From positions 191,001-255,000 of the forward strand of contig CM073321.1 of assembly GCA_037043015.1 (NCBI GenBank): a DNA stretch of 64,000 nt. The letters are read 5' to 3'. Under the pieces are notes generated by a model. That model ran no database searches. It was not told the origin of the DNA and saw only the letters and a list, made by a program, of their open reading frames with translations. This document shows, piece after piece, positions 22,295 through 32,183 of the stretch (positions are counted from its first letter, which is position 1; each line of letters begins with the position of its first letter). Source of the stretch: Bryum argenteum. Its lineage: Eukaryota; Streptophyta; Bryopsida; Bryales; Bryaceae. The position numbers were made by a program, and so were the translations under genes.

Positions 22295-22508
22295 TAGTTT
22301 AGCTCGAGTCGAGCTAAACTGTAGTTGACAGAGGCAACTACAGTTTAGCTCGACTCGAGCTAAACTGTAGAGGCTGCTCGAAATTACAGTTTAGCTCGAG
22401 TTGAGCTAAACTGTAGTTGCATTTGTCAACTACAGTTTAGCTCGACTCAAGCTAAATCGTAGTAGACAGAGGCAGCTACAGTTTAGCTCGACTCGAGCTT
22501 AACTGTAA
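22295..22508. promoter_or_regulatory. Five A-type palindromes in intron 1 of gene P
   Basis: Copies at about 22295-22322, 22338-22370, 22384-22413, 22430-22461 and 22477-22508, each ACAGTTTAGCTCGA, one base, then TCGAGCTAAACTGT with few changes. The central base is C in some and G in others. They are spaced about 45 bp apart. Confidence 0.95.
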
Positions 22509-22597
22509 GTTAAATATATCTTACTACTTAAATGCTAGGCTGCAGAAGGATAAAACCAAACCGATTGTATGAACTAACACACAATCCCACTTCACAG

Positions 22598-22967
22598 CCA
22601 GGAGAAAGCACGAGTGCAGGAAGCGCTACAGCACTTCTTCAAACTCAGGCCGTTGGACACAGACGATGACGATGGCGACGACACGAAGCAGTTAGACTGC
22701 TGGGAATTCAAAGACTCATCTAAGGTGCTTTTGTGGTCTGCGAGATGGATCCCGTACACAGCATTCCTTTCCCTTGTCGTGACATACGAAGGAGATGTAG
22801 AAGACCCCATGTGCGTTGACATTGACTCCAAGCTCATCGACATCGATCAAGAAACAGAAAAGGAAGTCATAGCAACGTGCACAACCTTCAAGGAGAAAGA
22901 CAAGGACTGTGCCTACAACTACGCCATACTCATCGATATTAAGCAGACTCGTTTCGACTTGGGGTAG
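22598..22967 (+). CDS. Gene P (A), N-terminal exon
   Basis: After the splice acceptor at 22596-22597 the frame gives SQEKARVQEALQHFFKLR, an Asp-rich patch and a domain ending YNYAILIDIKQTRFDLG. This last part parallels HQHSIVLDCRKEHARFNLENL in element B (about 41010-41080), so it is a conserved N-terminal domain of unknown fold. The frame closes at 22967, though coding-like sequence resumes further on. Confidence 0.6.
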
Positions 22968-23302
22968 TTAGTGGAGAGTTTAGAAGCGTCTAGTTTTGAT
23001 GATATCAAAACAACATTGAAGCATGATATGCTTACGAAAGCATGACAAACAAAACAGGGGGGAAATCTTAAGGCCAAGCAACTCGCGACCAAACTGAGAT
23101 CTGTAGTCTCGGCTCTAACACACGCTGACATTATGGCCAAGACTATTCACCTCTAAGGAAAGGTCCACTAGAGGGGTCTGGGCTTACTGCAACGGGGAGC
23201 GGCGTACAGAGCAGGACCCCATCACGCTCACAGCGTGCGACAAGGCCTGCCCCTACAACCACCACGGCTTCTGACTCGCCCGTAAAGAGGAGAGAAGCTC
23301 CC

Positions 23303-24028
23303 GTGAAGAAGTCAATCGAGGCGAAGAAGAAAAAGCGCATGCTAATCCCCGAAGAGGATGCGTTAACGGCTTTGAACGATGCTATTCAATGCATTCCAAA
23401 GAAAGTTAATACCGTGAAGGAAATTGATTTTGAGAACGTCAACCTCATCTATCAGAAGTTCTTCACAGACTGTCAGGATTGTTTCGTCTTTCCAAAACCT
23501 GACACGAAGATGGAGATCGACACAATGAAGATGATCGAGTTCCCTCCACAATGGACGATTCGGGCATTCGAGAAGGGGGCCAAGACGGACTTGATGAACT
23601 TTCTGATCAATATGCCCGACAGGTCGCAGAAGCAAACGCTCTGCGTGATGCCAAAATTGGATGTCAAGTCGAACGGAATAGAAGAAATGTAGGACTGCGA
23701 TTTTTGGATCATCAACGGCCAGCACAGTGTTGCCGCCTCCAAGCAGATGTTTGAGTCCAAAGTCCCGGAAACAATTCGTAAGGACTTTCGGGTGTGGTCT
23801 GCATTTGTGGTTTGGACGAAGGATGAAGCCAAGCTACGCAAAATATCGGCGTTTTATAACAGAGTGAACCATTTCACTCCGTTTAAACCAACATGGGCAT
23901 CAAATATTCTTGCAGCCCGCACCGTGTAGGAGAACTATGGGCGCCCAGCCAACAGACATGCAGCAGCTGGGGTGGCGGACAAACGAGTTCAAGCGAAGCG
24001 AGTTCTGGCACAATTCGCAAATTTTGAC
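23303..24028 (+). CDS. Gene P (A), basic linker and ParB-like NGQHS block
   Basis: The block begins with KKSIEAKKKKRM and runs through EIDFENVNLIYQKFF, RSQKQTLCVMPK and then DFWIINGQHSVAASKQM (about 23699-23750) and VWSAFVVWTKDEAKLRKISAFYNRVNHF. ParB, sulfiredoxin and DGQHR proteins have a GxHR-type motif followed by an alanine two to three residues on and a conserved Asn about 40-60 residues later, as here. The arginine of GxHR is serine in both A and B. A stop separates the linker part from the motif part. The exon ends in a clear GTAAGT donor. Confidence 0.65.
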
Positions 24029-24088
24029 GTAAGTGTTACCTCATGCCACATCGCAACTCTACCTTCTCTACCTGCAATCATTTGCAGT

Positions 24089-24150
24089 GACAGTTTCGCT
24101 CGAGTCGAGCTAAACTGTCATTGCAGTTTAGCTCGACTCGAGCTAAACTG
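24089..24150. promoter_or_regulatory. Two A-type palindromes in the middle intron of gene P
   Basis: At 24089-24120 and 24123-24150, within intron 24029-24221. The equivalent intron of element B holds a B-type palindrome. Confidence 0.93.
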
Positions 24151-24221
24151 TCACTGCAGTTTCAACAAGCTTCTTAATTTCGGATTCACACAAGCTCTCT
24201 TATACTTCTGTGCCTTTGCAG

Positions 24222-24810
24222 AAATTCGTTGACTCTATACGGCATAGGTTCGCCATGATTGATGTTGCCAAGGCCCAAGTAGAGGTGAAGAACAAGGTCT
24301 TGTCCCTAACGAATGAGCTAAAGATCATCACCTTCCCTGATGATCTCTGGAACCTATGGGCAGAGTTGATCGGAAGTGTCGCTCAGGGGACCCTTATCAA
24401 CCCCTACTCCTTGAGGCAGATGTGTGACAAGCCAAGGTTCAAACCAGATAACGACCAAACCCTGTTGAGGGAATTTTTAAAAAACCTCGGTAACCTTTCA
24501 GAGTCGGATCACAGGAAATTCTGTACCCATATGCTCAATTAGTCAGGTCCGTCGAGGAAATTGGAATACCCGAAGGTTACCCTCAAACAGCCAGTAACTC
24601 TTCTTGATGATTGCTACTCCGTGAAGGAGTACGTTGAGCGCTTGAAGCGGAAGGCGACCGCCCAGCTTCAGATCCACAAGATCCGCCCCGAACTTGGGAT
24701 CTTCAAGAATAATGAGTTCGCCGTGGATGCGTGGAAGAAGTTCAAGAAAGACTACCACGTCACGAAGGCCTCCAAGCGCGCACTTTTGGAATGGGGAATC
24801 CCTGACAAAT
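24222..24810 (+). CDS. Gene P (A), helical middle region
   Basis: Begins at the acceptor TTTGCAG with KFVDSIRHRFAMID; the element B exon begins SFTDAVMERFQNI at the equivalent intron. Both continue through LTNELKIITFPDDLWNLWAE / LKNELRMIILPDHIWNHWKE and an S..DH/DF segment. No known domain; predicted mostly helical. Interrupted once by a stop near 24541. Confidence 0.6.
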
Positions 24811-25019
24811 AATATGCGGATCAGAGGCAGACCCAGCACAGGAATACCAACTGCGAGGATCTCTCTCCCTACGCAAAGAGATTCTTCGAGGTTTTCCTGG
24901 AAAAGCGCAAGAAGTTCATAGGCCCTACGGGTAGTGTTATATTCCGTTCCTTCCACCGCTAAACACCACAGAGGCTCGGAGATTGGTCTGAGAACTCATG
25001 GCCGGAGGTTGCTCCTGAG

Positions 25020-25574
25020 ATGAACGTTGGAATCATCGACTTCAGATTGATTCCGGGTAGTGGTAGCACCTCCGTAGATTCATCGCCTGAACACCCGTTC
25101 TTCGAAATGTTCATGGCAATCTTATCGTCTCAGAACAAGCCAACTCTCAAAGATGTACATTGCTGGTTCTTCATTTGCGGGGATGACGATGATTACCTGC
25201 AAGTCGAGGCGTTTGCGAGAAATCCTGCCTACTTCCAAGGGGCAAAGTATAAGCTGATTCCATCGATGAACTATCCATTTCCGCACGAACGGATCGCTGG
25301 ATTCAATGCAAAAGCCAAGCAAGCCTCGCAGCCCGTGCGTCTTCTCTTCATGATCAGGGAAGACATAAAACTTGCGAGATTGCCAGAGACCGAGTACCGC
25401 GCTCCTAAGCACGCGCTTTACGAGAAGCCGCGGAAGTACAACGAGTCTCGGTATCACATGTACCCGATCGAGTTGAGGATGGATTTTTATTTGCAGGTCA
25501 TCCAGCTTTTTTGCCAAGAGCAGGAGAATATTTTTCTTGTCTACGCCGGCGGAAAACTAGTCTGCGCAAGCGTG
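25020..25574 (+). CDS. Gene P (A), methyltransferase-like block
   Basis: The order of features fits the permuted N4/N6 DNA methyltransferase fold: NVGIIDFRLIPG stands where DPPY would be, then VHCWFFICGDDDD, EAFARNPAYF, QPVRLLFMIRE, YPIELRMDFYLQVIQLFC and ENIFLVYAGGKLVCAS, which resembles VLDPFAGSGTT..A (motif I). No DPPY or DPPW is visible and the FxGxG is degenerate, so if homologous it is probably catalytically dead and used for binding. The match is by eye and could be wrong. Upstream, 24893-25010 is duplicated at 18.3 kb. Confidence 0.55.
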
Positions 25575-25612
25575 GTAAGCTGACTTACTCTATTTTCGCA
25601 TAAATGATTCCC

Positions 25613-25694
25613 TACGGTTTAGCTCGACTCAAGCTAAACTGTACGGCAGTTTAGCTCGAGTCGAGCTAAACTGTATTCAGTTGAGCTAAACTGT
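25613..25694. promoter_or_regulatory. Two A-type palindromes and a half site in the last intron of gene P
   Basis: At 25613-25643 and 25645-25675, plus a half site (TTGAGCTAAACTGT) at 25680-25694, inside intron 25575-25749. The equivalent element B intron holds B-type sites. Confidence 0.93.
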
Positions 25695-25749
25695 CATGCT
25701 TGTTCTCCAACCATGTTCGCTTTAGCTAAGCTGCACTGTTTTTTTGTAG

Positions 25750-26493
25750 ATGTTGTCTCTCGATGCCTACGCCATATTCGATCTCGAAGGTAAAGAGGAC
25801 ATCGACCAAGCGTACACCGACGGGCTTACTCTTGATTCCACTGACTTCTCCGTGAACGGCTATTACGTGGACAAAGTCGAGTTTCCGGAGGTCGGGGCCA
25901 TGCTCTTGAAGGGCAAGCGCAAAGCTGTTGCGTCTTTGGATGACGAGGCCCTTGACGACGAGGCGGACGTCATCGACCGGGAGGACTCTGGGTCAAGCGG
26001 AAGGCAACCTCACTGCGAAGGCAGCACTTACAGCCTTGGTTCCAGAGGAGATGACTCCGCTCCAGGCGAAGAGCAAGACATGGAGTTGGACACGACCCCT
26101 CGGACACCGCAGGAGTCGCGTACCGCTCCAGGGCGAGGAGGCGGCAGGGGGAGTGCAAAACGGAAACGTAATCCCCTGTCGAAGGACTCACCCTCTAGTA
26201 GGTTCAAGGCCGAAGAGAGTGCCGAATTGGCAGCACTACAGCGCAAGATTGAGGAGGAGACGACACAGCGGAGGAAGTTGGAAGAGCTCCTTGCGCAGCA
26301 GCAAATTGCGCAGCTGGAACGCGAAAAGAGGGACTAGGAACGCCATGACTTGATGATGGAGATGATGCAGAATTTTACTGCCGGCAACGCATTAACTTCG
26401 GTGCGGATAATGGCAACCACTACTGCTACATCTCTGCAGCTACTCACGTCCATGCCGCCTCCAACTACCGAGCCTTCCGTGCCTACGCCTTAA
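25750..26493 (+). CDS. Gene P (A), C-terminal charged tail
   Basis: Follows a palindrome-bearing intron. MLSLDAYAIFDLEGKEDI completes the methyltransferase-like strand pair, then come an Asp/Glu-rich stretch, SAKRKRNP (second basic motif) and a coiled coil (AALQRKIEEETTQRRKLEELL). The frame meets a stop at 26338 but composition continues in frame to about 26491 with a Pro/Thr-rich end. Confidence 0.6.
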
Positions 26494-26675
26494 TCTCCTA
26501 CGCCTGAAATACAACCTGAGGGTGGCGCAGAAGAATCTATAGGTCCTCCTTCATGTTAGATTTTGGATCGAGTGTATAGTATTTAAGCTGTAAATGCTGG
26601 AAAACACATATACATGTGAAATTTTGTATCAAACAGACATTTTTTTGTAATTAATACAGGCCTTTACTATTTTGC

Positions 26676-26703
26676 AGTTTAGCTCGACTCGAGCTAAGCT
26701 GTT
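26676..26703. promoter_or_regulatory. A-type palindrome between gene P and the FCP1-like gene
   Basis: GCAGTTTAGCTCGACTCGAG followed by CTAAGCTGT. Its place about 95 bp before the first FCP1-like block suggests that gene belongs to, or is regulated with, element A. Confidence 0.9.
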
Positions 26704-26796
26704 GCCTTTTTTCCTATCTGCTTCTTATTGGCTCCCATATTCTATTTCCTCCATGTTATTGTTTCCTGATTCCATGAATTTGTATTGCGCTGCCAG

Positions 26797-27938
26797 ATGT
26801 TAATTTGGATGACGAAGCAATCGATGTTCCAGTCATGGATGATGTCACGCTTGAATGTTATTGCCATGAGCGGGTTCCACCGGTAGAGGACACACTTAAA
26901 ATGCATGATGTCTCACATAAAGAGAATGTTGTTGCTGTGCGTGATGAGATAGATGCACTGAGCAGTCACTCGGGTCAATGGGTGTCCAAGTTGACTAAGA
27001 GGAGAGCAATTATGATAATCAGGTATTTTCTGTTCCACAAACACTGCTCTCACCCATGCCATCGTTGTGATGTATTTTATGTTTCTGACCTTGAATTCAT
27101 TGCACCAGTGACGAAAGCTCCCTAGTAATTTTGTCGTGGTGCGCCGTTTTCATTTCAGGTCACCGAAGCATTGGTCAATGATTTAATTTCTAGAGAAGAC
27201 ATAGGTCGGGTTCCAAGGAAATCCTCCGGTACTTGGTTAAATGTTGTTCTCGACCTCAATGGTATCCTCTGCAGTTGCACCCCATTTTGGGAAGCTAAAG
27301 GATACAGAAATCGTGACTTCCGTATTCACTCGGCCACGTTGCCAACCGAGGTGGAGAAGAAGCTTGTATGGGTGAGGCCCAACTATAAGGACTTCCTCTC
27401 TCGGGTGGCATCGTTTGCTACCATTACGGTTTGGAGTTCGATGATGAGAACAACTACAGAAGCCATTTGTGATTTTCTCTTCGGTCCTATAAACCCTATA
27501 AGGCCACTACGAATTTGTGGTCAAGAAGACTGTGATATGATTCCCTTGAAATCTGGTGGGAGCCGACCATTGTTCATGAAGGAACCGGGAACTCAAAAGT
27601 CCATCTTCCTTAAGACCTTGTCAGCTCATCCCTTCAATAGCTTTGATGGGTTTTATACAGAGGCTAATACGCTCATCATAGATGATAGTCTGGTTAAGCA
27701 CGTGCTTAATATGCAGGAGAATGTTCTTTTACTACCTTCTTGGTCTCACAAGGACAATAGGGCACACGAGGATTCTATTTTGTTAGATGAGGTTTGGCCG
27801 TGTCTGTTAGAGCTCCATGAGTTTGACGGTCCCCTTAGCAAGTTTCGGTCATCGTTTCAATTTGGACGTGCCATGATATATGATGATCGTGCATCATTAG
27901 ATCTGTATAATGATATACAAAAGGCATTAATAGTATGA
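26797..27938 (+). CDS. FCP1/NIF-type HAD phosphatase-like gene
   Basis: Two exons: 26797-27022 (after TGCCAG; donor CAG|GTATTT) and about 27160-27938. The second carries the FCP1-homology layout: VVLDLNGILCSC as motif I, ATITVWSSMM as motif II and NTLIIDDSLVKHV as motif III, ending near residue 220 of the exon with LLPSW and EVWPCLLEL. FCP1-type phosphatases act on phosphoserine proteins such as RNA polymerase II tails using DxDx(T/V). Here the first motif is DLNG, with Asn at the second catalytic position, as in a group of plant proteins, so activity is uncertain. The frame is open in both exons. It may be cargo of element A or a captured host gene. Confidence 0.65.
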
Positions 27939-28150
27939 AGAATTATTTTATATTCTATTGTCGATAATTTTCGACCCTTTGATTTTATTTGAATTTGTAT
28001 ATTAGAATGTGATGCTCCCGTAGTAGATTTGTAGGACTTCATAGGTTTCAGAATTTTCAGTTTCTGAATACAAAGTCTCTCTTGCATGAACTTTATGTAC
28101 TCTAGATGATTGATGATTTGTTTGGAAAATTGTGGAAATAGATTACGCAG

Positions 28151-28901
28151 GGTGATTGTCATGCTTCTGTGGATTCTTTGATGAATGCTGCGGATTTCGG
28201 GCCTTCACTTCGGAGTAGAGGACGTTTATTGCAGTCTGCTGAAACGGCTCAATCTACCATGGATTTTTCGACAATGGCAATAGAAGATGGAGTAGTTAAC
28301 AGCCCTGTCACTAAGTCATCACCTCCAAAGGTGTTGCAATCCGCCTCCCATGTGGCGCCTCCAACATTTAACCAAAATGGTTCTCCTCTTCAAAATACAT
28401 TTACGCCTACGAAGCGTATGTTATACGACATTGACCTGGATATTTCTGAAGAAGTTTTCGTGAAGGTTTGTACCACAGTGTGCATTTAATGCTTTGAGTT
28501 GAGTGTTTGCAAAAACGAATAACTATTTGTTGATCTACTGCTATACACTCTAATACGTTATAGAATTCTTAGACATTGTACTCATATGCTACCTATTGCA
28601 TGTATGTATCTATTCGCTCGTTAACTTATAAGAAATTCTGTTGTTTTATTTTGTTCAGGATCGTGTTTTGGAGAGTCCAAAAGCATGTCCTTCGAAGTCT
28701 ATGGAACAGGGAGCAATTAAGCCTTCGTCAGAAACCCGCCGCCACTCACTACCTAAGTCAAGCATTGAGGACCGGCGTCGCGAAAGACTGCAACGCCTTC
28801 TTGATAGTCCATTGATGCAAGACAATGATTCTAGCTGGACTCATCGGCGTCAACGAGCATTCATCCAATCTCGTATTGTCGCTTATGGTGGAACTCCGTA
28901 G
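28151..28901 (+). CDS. Unknown Ser/Pro-rich protein downstream of the FCP1-like gene
   Basis: Two exons fit: 28151-28464 (after ATTACGCAG; donor AAG|GTTTGT) and about 28659-28901 (after TTGTTCAG). The product has LRSRGRLLQ, a VVNSPVTKSSPP stretch, FTPTKRMLYDIDLDIS, and an Arg-rich end SIEDRRRERLQRLLDSP. This looks like a disordered nuclear protein; no domain recognised. It could be the C-terminal part of the FCP1-like gene, although that frame ends in a stop at 27938. The minus-strand protein at 47.4-48.1 kb has a similar DVVNSPPS stretch. Confidence 0.45.
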
Positions 28902-29210
28902 TAGTTACATTTATTAGTTACTGAAGTAATTTTGTACAGATTTGATAGTCATTACTCTTGTATGACATATTCTGTGAATCATGATTGATATTTACAAGCG
29001 AATAAATGGAATATTCTTTTATTCCCATCCGTTTTCTATTGTTTGTTCAGAGCGATGTCTCTTTTTACATATAATCATATCATGTTTGATGCAAGATCTA
29101 GTACTTTATGCTTAACATTGATCGATATTTTAGATGATTCTCTACTCTTAAATCTCCTAAAGTCCTGCATATTTCCCAATATAACGAATATGGGGTTCTA
29201 TTTGCAAGTG
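28902..29210. other. Unassigned spacer between elements A and B
   Basis: AT-rich, no supported gene. The outer boundaries of the two elements presumably lie near here but no terminal repeat or target duplication was found. Confidence 0.4.
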
Positions 29211-29245
29211 TTGTTCAAAATGAAAGAATGTTGGTGAAGATGATA

Positions 29246-31260
29246 ATATGCATAAATAAATTTTTGTGGCTTCCTGACTATCGGTGCGTCAAAGTTGTAA
29301 TTGACACCTGAAGCTGATTCTCCACTCTCTTCTTCAACGGGAAGATCATACTTGTAGGTCCAGAGATCACCTTCAAAGATCTCTTCAACATATTCCATAG
29401 CGATAAGTAGACGGTTCAATTGCGCACAGGCAATTATAGAAGCGCTTGAAGATAAAGGCACCTATATTAGAAATGCAATATGTAATGATAAGGTGGCTTG
29501 AGCGAAGAATTACTTGTGCTATCGCTCCAATCAAAGATGATATCTCCGTTGTCTGTGAGACGATCCACAAAGCATTGGGGTTCGCGTTTTCAATGATGTT
29601 CAAATGCCTTCTTTTACAAACTCACTCTCCACTTCTCCACCTAATCAAGTGGCTTCGGAACAACATTAGTCCTCTGAATTGGTAAGTTGGACTCGGTCAT
29701 GAGCGTTTTCAGTTGATCTTCTAGGTATTTTTCCAACTGCAAATGAAGCCCACATATGAGAAAGTGATGAACTAGTAGTAGTAATGAAGCATTACAATAT
29801 AAAGGTTGTTTGAAAAAGCGTTTTATCTGAGGCCAAATAGTCGCGCGATTGAACCAAACACATAGGAAAGTGGACAACTTTTCAAATTGAGGTTGATGAA
29901 TTCTACCATTGGAGCCACTGCGCCTTGAATGTAAAATACGCATTTGTAGTTGCAATAAAGTAGGGTCTTTGACGGTATTTGTTATCATTGAAGCGGGAAT
30001 AGATCTCAACAAGGACAAGAAAAGGAGAGGACAATCATTAAAACAATGATTCACAAAGATAGATTGAAACGTTTATAGCAAACAAATTAAAGAGGTTGGT
30101 TAGAAGAGTGAGATTCAAGATAAACCAGTTTTGCAAATTTGATCTCAAGCTGGTTGTTAGCCATAGCGTGCATTTTATCTAAATTCTTTTTACAAATTCT
30201 CCTAATTTCTAACTTCATGGCATTTGTCATAACACCCCAAAGCCCCAGCCTAGTGCGTTTTTTCTCAAGATTAGTGTCGTTGTACAGTGCCTCGGCCTCG
30301 TCAGAAGCCTTTGCCAATTTCCTCTGTGGAACAAAGAAATGAAAGTCATTAAACCGTGGTGGGATTGAAGAAACAAAAGTTCACGAATTTGGATTTATAG
30401 ATTATAATGCATAGAGGAATTTGACAAATACGTCTACTGTCAAAGAATACCAAGTAGGCTTCTTTAGCTTGACTTTTGCTCTCTTGCAGATTTAGTAATC
30501 CTCTTTACTCATAAGACCTTTGAACATTGGAAGCTTAAGTTAACCAAACTTCCTCATGCGTTGGAGTTTAGCATACAAGTTGTCTTCGATGTGATCATAT
30601 TCTATTGACCTACAGAGGAAAAAATTTGAGATCATGTTTAGAAAATGCATAAGTAAACTGAATAAAATGAATATTAATGTCACTTACCAATTGATATTGT
30701 TCATTGCACTCATCTCCTCCTTCTTCTCATCACCTCCTTCTTTTCATCACGTGCATCGAGTAAGATACAATCAACGGAGATGTACCACTTTGGATTGTTC
30801 TTATAGGATTTATGGATGTGCTTCATCTAAGCAGTCATTCGGTGATTTCCTCCGTACACGTCAAAGTATCTTCTGATGTATTGATGAAGATTTGGATTGG
30901 CTAGCAATGACTTCTTGAATTTGTTGTTAACAGCTTTCCGAAGAGGATTTGCCTAGACCTTGTCCCGTGGCGTGAGGCGCGTGACCAAGTTTTCCTCTTT
31001 CTTTCTATTGAAGACGGAAACGTACATCACATGGTCGCCCTCACAGTAGCCCTGATTGAACTCATTCATTAATTTCTTCACGTCTCGTTTGTTGATCACT
31101 TAGACCTTTGGATAACAAAGGAGACGGCACAATGGAATTAGCATGCGAGATTTTTCACAAGTTTAGCGCGCAACCGATTGATGATGAAAATTGAGTCGCC
31201 CTTGTGAATTTGCCGCATTTCATTAGCACTCCATCATGAGTCCTTGTTTTCAAGATGAGG
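29246..31260 (-). pseudogene. Element B second ParB-like gene (GGNHR motif)
   Basis: Read on the minus strand downstream of gene T. Between about 31090 and 30740 it gives INKRDVKKLMNEFNQGYCEG, then ANPNLHQYIRRYFDVYGGNH followed by RMTA and YISVDCILLDA. GGNHR..A is a good ParB/sulfiredoxin-family box, and this one keeps the Arg that gene P lacks. Further blocks follow at about 30610-30425 (YDHIEDNLYAKLQRMRKFG), 30330-30087 (Lys/Arg-rich helix), 29980-29640 and 29600-29246 (IEYVEEIF, acidic patch), with intron-like gaps. Several stops interrupt it. DNA binding is inferred. It differs from gene P, so two ParB-like families may sit in one element. Confidence 0.5.
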
Positions 31261-31299
31261 GGGCATTTGAAATCTATACTCTTCGTAAATACCTTGGAC

Positions 31300-31962
31300 T
31301 AGAGTAAAAACATCTAGTACTTTCAAATCTAATAATAAGGCCATATTCGTTAAAATGAGACAAGTTTAAGTCTCATATTAATCTCACTAATTTTAGATCA
31401 TTGAATTCGTTCATTAAATTGAGACACATCATTAAATTGAGACATATCATTAAAATGAGACTTGCAATTCTATTTAAATAACACTTTCAATTTATTCATT
31501 AAATTGAGACAAGCAATTAAAACGAGACTCTATATTATGTACTTGCTCTAACTCCCATTGAATTTCTTCATTCCAATCAAAATTATCTAAGGCCATCATC
31601 TTCAAACCACACCTATAGCGTTCCTAAACATTAGTATGAAACATCTGACATATTCTATTATTCTAAAAAGGAAAAAAAATTATCAATAAACGACATTGGA
31701 ACAAATAATGAAATGTGAATATGCTATAAATAGTAACAACCAATCCTTACACTTCTAGGTACGTCGATGTGAATAATAATGAGAATTTTCTCAAGCTATC
31801 AAAAAACATTTGTATATGCAAATTATAGACTATGCCAAATTCTATAACGACAACAACTAACATATCTTTGAAGTAATCATTTATCTCTAACCAATGGAAT
31901 CCATAGTCTAATCTATCTCTTCATCAACAAAAAAACAAACCACTATATACTTAAATGACACA
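31300..31962. other. AT-rich gap with ATTGAGAC repeats
   Basis: Contains repeated (T/A)CATTAAATTGAGACA segments at about 31420-31520 and starts with GGCCATATTCGTTA..GAGACAA (31342), also seen at 46888, so it may be a small MITE. No gene. Confidence 0.5.
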
Positions 31963-32183
31963 TCATTCTGCAGCAGAAGAGTCTTGTTCTGAGTCACTTG
32001 AAAAGGCTTGAATGGATGCCTTGATGATGTCAATTTGGGCCTTAGGTATTGCCACCTTTGGATCTGAAGTTCCTTCCCGAAAACGTGGCTTCCAAGCTGT
32101 CATGATACAACTTGTACTAGACCAAGTTGGATTCATAGACCGATCTTCGCGCCAAGAGTTCCCTTTTTTTGTATCCCATCCTT

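Larger units (their letters stand above)
22223..26493 (+). pseudogene. Element A gene P: ParB-like / methyltransferase-like protein
   Basis: A spliced plus-strand gene. The first exon is very short (22223-22233, M-A-D plus a split serine codon) and joins 22598 across an intron with five palindromes. Further introns are 24029-24221 and 25575-25749, each with GT-AG ends and palindromes inside. In order the product has an N-terminal domain, a basic linker with KKSIEAKKKKR (nuclear-localisation-like), a ParB/sulfiredoxin-like INGQHS motif, a helical middle, a methyltransferase-like domain and a charged coiled-coil tail. The coding path is interrupted by several stops, so this copy may be inactive. 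The same layout, with the last two introns at equivalent points, is found in element B. Function is inferred as DNA binding; no characterised protein is claimed. Confidence 0.7.
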
